Shown piece by piece: positions 21,240 through 24,462 of a stretch of DNA of 24,462 nucleotides. Where the stretch lies: assembly GCA_024695565.1 (NCBI GenBank), contig JAILHX010000052.1:1-24462 (forward strand). The letters run 5' to 3'. Source of the stretch: Saccharofermentans sp. Its GTDB lineage: Bacteria > Bacillota_A > Clostridia > Saccharofermentanales > Saccharofermentanaceae. The notes below the pieces were generated by a model. It saw nothing but the letters and a program-made list of their open reading frames with translations, had not been told where the DNA came from and did no database searches. A program made the position numbers and the translations under genes. Each line of letters starts with the position of its first letter. Position 1 is the first letter of the stretch.

Positions 21240-22714
21240 TATGTTTTTGCGAAGATATCTTTGTTGATGATGTAGATGTCGTGCTCGTCGTCTGCCCTGA
21301 CTGCGATGTAATCGTCGATGTCGCCCGCATAGTATTTGTTATCGGTCCAGGTTGTGAAGAGCTTGACGGGCTTTGTCAGGGGCTCTGCGAAGACGACTTC
21401 GTTGCCTGATGAGCGGACGGCCTTGGCGTACGGGAGAACGAGCTTGATCTCGCCTGTGTTTATGTTTTTGATACGCGGAGCGTAGTCGAAGTCCCTGCTG
21501 TATGCCATGCCCGTGAACTTGTAGCTGTTGTCGAGCTTGAGCTTCTTGATGGGATAGATCTCGCCGTCGACACCGATCATGAGGTAATCGTCATCTTCGA
21601 TGACCATGTCGACGTCTCCTTCGAGGGTTCTGATGTTGATCGAACTCTTGATCGGGAATACGTCAGAGAGCTTAACCGTACCAAGTGTCTGTGAGATCTT
21701 CTTGTAGCGTCTCATCTTGGCCGTGTTAAGAGTCGTATCCTTCGCATAGATAACGAGATACTTCTCGTAGTACTGCTCCATTCTCTCAGCGAGAGTATCG
21801 TCTGCAGACTTGGTGAGAAGCTCGGGTCTTATGGTGCCGCCGGCCTTCAGGATGTGTCCGCCGCCGCCGCCGATCCCTTCAGCAAGGAATGCGGCCAGAT
21901 CGTTGGCGTAAACTTCCTTAGAGCAGCTTCTTACAGAGAACTTGATCTCGTAAGGAGCGATATAGTATGCAAGGCACACGTCAACATTCTCTGTCTCAAG
22001 TGCGAAGTCGCTGATGACACCCAAGATCGACGGGTCACAGGCGTCAGACTTGATGACCATGTATCTGTTGCTCTCGTGATATTTGTAATTGAGGATGGCC
22101 TTACCCGTGATCTGAAGTTCGTCGAGCGAGATGTTGGAGTTGACCATCTCGGTGATGATGCTCTTGTTGTAGATGAGGGAGTCCATCATATCCCGGTCCA
22201 ACGGGTGCGAGACTTCCGACAGCCTGTTGGTATCTGTGTAAAGACCATAGTAGAGTGCGGTTGCGACCATCTTGTCTTCGTTGGGCTCATAGCCTTCTTT
22301 CTTGAGCATGTCCCAGACAACGGTAGCGCAGCTGCCGATCTCGCTGTTGATGTGAGTAAGCTTTTCAGGGATCTTGGAATTCTCGATCCTTCTGTGGTGA
22401 TCGATGATGGCAACTCTCTTGGCACTTGTCATGGTTACGTTCTTCTCGCCGTACTGACAGTCGACAGTGATGAGCAGGTCGGGGTCCTCGCTGATAAAAG
22501 GTGCATATTCGATCGGGATCTCGAGCTTCTGAACCATGATAAGCAGATTGCTCTTCTTAATGGCATTTCTGCCTCTGTAAATGAACTTTGCTTCTTTGCC
22601 GTTCTTCGCGAAAAACCACTTCAATGCGAAGCCCGACGCAAGCGCATCTGCATCCGGATTATCGTGACACTGTATCACGATATTTTTATAGTTTAAAAGT
22701 TCTTTAAGTTCCAT
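21224..22714 (-). CDS. DHH/DHHA1-family phosphoesterase with C-terminal extension
   Basis: The protein has 496 residues. The metal-binding motifs of DHH phosphoesterases are all present: HDNPDADA (17-24), Asp85 in TVDCQ, DHH (105-107) and Asp161 in LYTDT. The DHHA1 domain has GGGGGH (282-287). The fold is that of NrnA-like nanoRNases and c-di-AMP phosphodiesterases, which hydrolyse short oligonucleotides or cyclic dinucleotides using manganese. About 165 residues follow after the DHHA1 domain, with beta-rich sequence (EGDVDMVIEDDDYLMIGVDG) and no family that I recognise. The ATG at 22714 is chosen because GGTGG lies 7 nt upstream; a longer TTG reading would start inside the promoter at 22750-22758. 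It has no membrane helix, so it is cytoplasmic, and is monocistronic. Confidence 0.9.
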   Translation of the reverse strand: MELKELLNYKNIVIQCHDNPDADALASGFALKWFFAKNGKEAKFIYRGRNAIKKSNLLIMVQKLEIPIEYAPFISEDPDLLITVDCQYGEKNVTMTSAKRVAIIDHHRRIENSKIPEKLTHINSEIGSCATVVWDMLKKEGYEPNEDKMVATALYYGLYTDTNRLSEVSHPLDRDMMDSLIYNKSIITEMVNSNISLDELQITGKAILNYKYHESNRYMVIKSDACDPSILGVISDFALETENVDVCLAYYIAPYEIKFSVRSCSKEVYANDLAAFLAEGIGGGGGHILKAGGTIRPELLTKSADDTLAERMEQYYEKYLVIYAKDTTLNTAKMRRYKKISQTLGTVKLSDVFPIKSSINIRTLEGDVDMVIEDDDYLMIGVDGEIYPIKKLKLDNSYKFTGMAYSRDFDYAPRIKNINTGEIKLVLPYAKAVRSSGNEVVFAEPLTKPVKLFTTWTDNKYYAGDIDDYIAVRADDEHDIYIINKDIFAKTYKPFG

Positions 22715-22749
22715 GCACCTACCACCGACTTTTTCAGAGTCACCATAGC

Positions 22750-22758
22750 ATTGTATCA
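22750..22758 (-). promoter_or_regulatory. Extended -10 promoter element of the DHH gene
   Basis: The minus strand reads TGATACAAT, the same extended -10 as upstream of the 1093-1731 gene. It lies 36 bp before the ATG. Confidence 0.55.
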
Positions 22759-22803
22759 AAATTCATGAGCAATAACACTATAAAAATTAAGTGGTCATAA
22801 ACA

Positions 22804-22812
22804 TGTTATAAT
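22804..22812 (+). promoter_or_regulatory. Extended -10 promoter element of the small membrane protein gene
   Basis: TGTTATAAT gives a perfect TATAAT with the extended TG. The leader to the ATG at 22872 is about 50 nt. Confidence 0.6.
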
Positions 22813-22871
22813 CAACTCACGGTATCACTCAATTATTCACACCTAACATCATTTATAAGGGGACATCAGGT

Positions 22872-22976
22872 ATGGGATACGACATTATCAAACTCGTCTT
22901 TGCCGGTTTGGCAGTTATCATCTCGATCATCGTTCTCGCGTGGAGATTCTCAGGATTTTTCAGCGATAAGAAATAA
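22872..22976 (+). CDS. 34-residue single-helix membrane protein
   Basis: The frame encodes a 34-residue peptide that opens MGYDIIKLVF, continues AGLAVIISIIVLAW and ends RFSGFFSDKK. One hydrophobic helix spans about residues 4-24, with a short basic tail. Support comes from a consensus extended -10 promoter and an AAGGGG ribosome site (22857-22862) 9 nt before the ATG. It is too small for a family call. It is divergent from the DHH gene and ends 8 bp before the convergent flavodoxin gene. Small proteins of this type often bind a larger membrane complex, but no partner is indicated here. Confidence 0.7.
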   Translation: MGYDIIKLVFAGLAVIISIIVLAWRFSGFFSDKK

Positions 22977-22984
22977 CGTGCGCT

Positions 22985-23512
22985 TTATGCACTTATAGCT
23001 TCAACAACAGGTTCGATGTAGGACTTGTCCGTCCAGTCGCGGCCTTCTAATTCATCGCCTTCCATCAGAGCCTGTTCCCACACTTCCCTGTCCTTGGGAT
23101 CCTTCTTGCTAACAGAGCTTCTGAGCATCTTGCAAAGCATTCTGTCGCCAAATGACATTGATTTAAGGTCATAAGCACCTCTGCAGTAATAGACGGGAAT
23201 ACCTTCAAGTTCGCCTGTCATGTTTCTCTTAATTACTTCATCAACGAATTCCTTAACATACGGTGATGCGCCGCAGGTATAAGCAATGATCTTACTGCCT
23301 GTGAGTTTTCCGATGTTCTTTTTAAGAAATGAAGTAAACGCAAATCCCGAAGCATAGATGCCGCCTCCGACGATCACCACGTCGCATTTTGAAGCTTCAT
23401 CGATGTTCACGTCCTTAACCGGTACGCACGGAAAACCCGTAGCCTCCGAGATCCACTCAGCATATTTCTTCGCAGCTCCATACTTGGATTTATAGATGAT
23501 TATTCCTGTCAT
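22985..23512 (-). CDS. Flavodoxin-like protein (HemG/flavodoxin_5 type)
   Basis: The protein has 175 residues. The FMN phosphate loop is IIIYKSKYGAAKKYAEWI at the N-terminus, followed by CDVVIVGGGIYASG and KIIAYTCGASP, in the order of a flavodoxin fold. The variant loop SKYGAAKKYA is typical of the group related to menaquinone-dependent protoporphyrinogen oxidase. The role is probably electron transfer or a flavin-dependent redox reaction; haem synthesis is not supported by any neighbour. The ATG immediately follows the stop of the marR gene, so translation is coupled and expression should follow the MarR-controlled promoter. Confidence 0.9.
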   Translation of the reverse strand: MTGIIIYKSKYGAAKKYAEWISEATGFPCVPVKDVNIDEASKCDVVIVGGGIYASGFAFTSFLKKNIGKLTGSKIIAYTCGASPYVKEFVDEVIKRNMTGELEGIPVYYCRGAYDLKSMSFGDRMLCKMLRSSVSKKDPKDREVWEQALMEGDELEGRDWTDKSYIEPVVEAISA

Positions 23513-23986
23513 TTAAATTACCTCTGTAAGATTTTTCTCTATCGCAGTGATAGTCTTGATAGTCGTCTTAATGTCCTTTTCAGGGATGCCCGAAAACATC
23601 TGCGCCATAACATTCATGCTCATCTCGTTGTTCTTCTCACAGAACCTTTTGCATTTTTTAGTCAGAACGATGCGCTGTTTTCTCCTGTCGCCGGCATCTT
23701 CCCTGAACTCAACAAAACCTTTTGCCTCAAGCTTTAGAAGGATCTGCTTAACGTTCTGGTGCGAGCTTCCCAAAACCTCCGACAACTCCTTTATCGTCGG
23801 CGGTTCTTTGCACATGTTTATGCACACGATCGCGAAAAACTGTTTCCAGCTGATCTCCTTCATCATGCCGTCTGCCATCGCCTGAAAGCGGTTCTCGAAT
23901 GCGCTCAAAAGGCCGAGCAGATAATAACTCGACGGGATCCCTTCAAAATCCAGGCGGTCGCTCTTTACCATTGCTTCAATGCTCAT
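23513..23986 (-). CDS. MarR-family transcription regulator
   Basis: The protein has 157 residues. The winged helix is complete: TIKELSEVLGSSHQNVKQIL (64-83), then LEAKGFVEFREDAGDRRKQRIVLT with the DxRxxR-type wing. The helical ends form the dimer. Such regulators usually repress their own operon until a ligand or oxidant binds. Here the promoter carries two matching palindromes (24033-24066), and the only downstream gene is the flavodoxin-like one, which starts at the base after this stop codon. A redox or small-molecule signal is likely, though no regulatory cysteine arrangement can be assigned. A weak GGAG-type site precedes the ATG at 23986. Confidence 0.92.
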   Translation of the reverse strand: MSIEAMVKSDRLDFEGIPSSYYLLGLLSAFENRFQAMADGMMKEISWKQFFAIVCINMCKEPPTIKELSEVLGSSHQNVKQILLKLEAKGFVEFREDAGDRRKQRIVLTKKCKRFCEKNNEMSMNVMAQMFSGIPEKDIKTTIKTITAIEKNLTEVI

Positions 23987-24032
23987 AATGTGTCTCCTTA
24001 TTCCCTTCTTGGATGTGTGTTGCTTCCTGATA

Positions 24033-24079
24033 GGTAATATATTACCCGATATAGTAACATGTTACCTTTTTGTTGTAAA
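24033..24079 (-). promoter_or_regulatory. marR promoter with two operator palindromes
   Basis: On the minus strand TTTACA (24074-24079) and TACTAT (24051-24056) have a 17-bp spacer. Palindrome 1, GTAACATGTTAC (24054-24065), lies in the spacer and touches the -10. Palindrome 2, GGTAATATATTACC (24033-24046), covers the start region. Their centres are 20 bp apart, so two dimers would bind the same face of the helix. Confidence 0.75.
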
Positions 24080-24119
24080 GCGGTGGTTTGAAGAGGAATG
24101 GTTTTCGGGCGCGGGGAAG

Positions 24120-24228
24120 AATATAAAACTATTGCGTTTTATATTAAATGCCCTGAAAAACTGCGAAAAAATATAAGGATTTGAGATTTCTTATATTTTT
24201 TGGTCAATTTTACGCGCATTTAATATAA
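24120..24228. repeat. Cluster of A+T-rich inverted repeats
   Basis: AATATAAAAC (24120-24129) pairs with GTTTTATATT (24136-24145). AAAAAATATAAG (24166-24177) pairs with CTTATATTTTTT (24190-24201). TTATATTAAATGC (24139-24151) is also the exact reverse complement of GCATTTAATATAA (24216-24228). All share a TATATT/AATATA core in alternating orientation. No gene is visible in 24087-24405. Confidence 0.8.
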
Positions 24229-24335
24229 GGCGGCTGGCCAGGGCGGCGGAGCAGATGGCGGCGGGCCAAGTGCGTGAAAAGCGGGGTGCAATGCAGTTTA
24301 CGACAGCAAAAGTGCCGTTCGCGACACTTTGGTAT

Positions 24336-24363
24336 TTGACGCCGGGATATCAGTTACTATTAC
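24336..24363 (+). promoter_or_regulatory. Predicted promoter of the gene at the right edge
   Basis: TTGACG (24336-24341) and TATTAC (24358-24363), with a 16-bp spacer. The start codon at 24406 is 42 bp downstream, after a GGAGG ribosome site at 24392-24396. Confidence 0.5.
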
Positions 24364-24405
24364 GGTGTCAAAAGCAAAACGCAAACAAAACGGAGGAAAA
24401 CAGTT

Positions 24406-24462
24406 ATGGATTATGTAAAAGGTTGTGACATCAATGTCATTTCAAAGTTCTGGTTAAAGAGG
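24406..24462 (+). CDS. Start of an unidentified gene (cut by window edge)
   Basis: An ATG preceded by GGAGG at a 9-nt distance and by a promoter opens the frame MDYVKGCDINVISKFWLKR, which stays open to the end of the window. Nineteen residues are too few to name the protein. There is no signal peptide start. Confidence 0.65.
   Translation, partial: MDYVKGCDINVISKFWLKR

Noticed and set aside
21854..22696. 280-residue open frame on the plus strand
   Set aside because: It is the antisense of the DHH gene, whose motifs are all on the minus strand; it has no ribosome site and no recognisable domain.
22985..23512. Haem-synthesis HemG assignment for the flavodoxin-like gene
   Set aside because: Only the general fold supports it; no haem genes are nearby and the MarR context suggests a regulated redox role.

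Overview
The window looks like chromosome of a mid-GC Bacillota, class Clostridia (gut or rumen type). This rests on the class II fructose-bisphosphate aldolase at the left edge, strong GGAGG-type ribosome sites, sigma-A-like promoters, a VPATG sortase-type surface protein, a TIR-membrane-propeller protein and an OmpR/histidine kinase pair. The genus is not resolved. There are 19 protein genes (two cut by the window edges) plus one doubtful short ORF, and no rRNA, tRNA, CRISPR array or transposase that I can see.

Layout. 1-110: start of fba (minus). 377-1015: unrecognised soluble protein (plus). 1093-1731: two-helix membrane protein (minus), divergent from a short promoter-to-terminator unit at 1811-1970. 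2299-4365: large secreted, wall-anchored protein. 4436-6781: response regulator and sensor kinase operon (minus), divergent from a metal ABC transporter operon (6981-9507: lipoprotein, ATPase, permease) that sits behind a perfect Fur/Zur-type palindrome and a consensus promoter. 9508-10027 is gene-free and holds a repeat array. 10028-14694 is a minus-strand run: NudC-like NADH pyrophosphatase, PNPOx-like flavin protein, Crp/Fnr regulator, aldo/keto reductase and a lipoprotein. 14948-17852: TetR regulator with a 22-bp operator, followed at once by a PEP-synthase/rifampin-phosphotransferase-like enzyme. 18078-21128: TIR domain, membrane helix and propeller. 21224-22714: DHH/DHHA1 phosphoesterase (minus). 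22872-22976: 34-residue membrane protein. 22985-23986: MarR regulator and flavodoxin-like protein with two operators. 24406-end: start of an unknown gene.

Regulation is unusually readable here. Each of the four regulator genes upstream of partners (OmpR type, TetR, MarR, and a Fur-family site on the metal transporter) has a recognisable binding site placed on its promoter.

The most unusual item is the intergenic array at 9562-10002. It has seven 40-bp units that all share one geometry: hexamer, 6-nt spacer, same hexamer, 4-nt centre, reverse-complement hexamer, 6-nt spacer, reverse-complement hexamer. The hexamer itself changes between three classes (about TRCGTT, TATGGT, TCAGTC), and most units start 61-65 bp apart. 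Other intergenic gaps (2052-2144, 17871-17959, 21128-21199, 24120-24228) also hold locally private inverted repeats. The second main candidate is the TIR protein, which keeps the glutamate of NAD-cleaving TIR domains and is predicted to place its propeller outside the cell.
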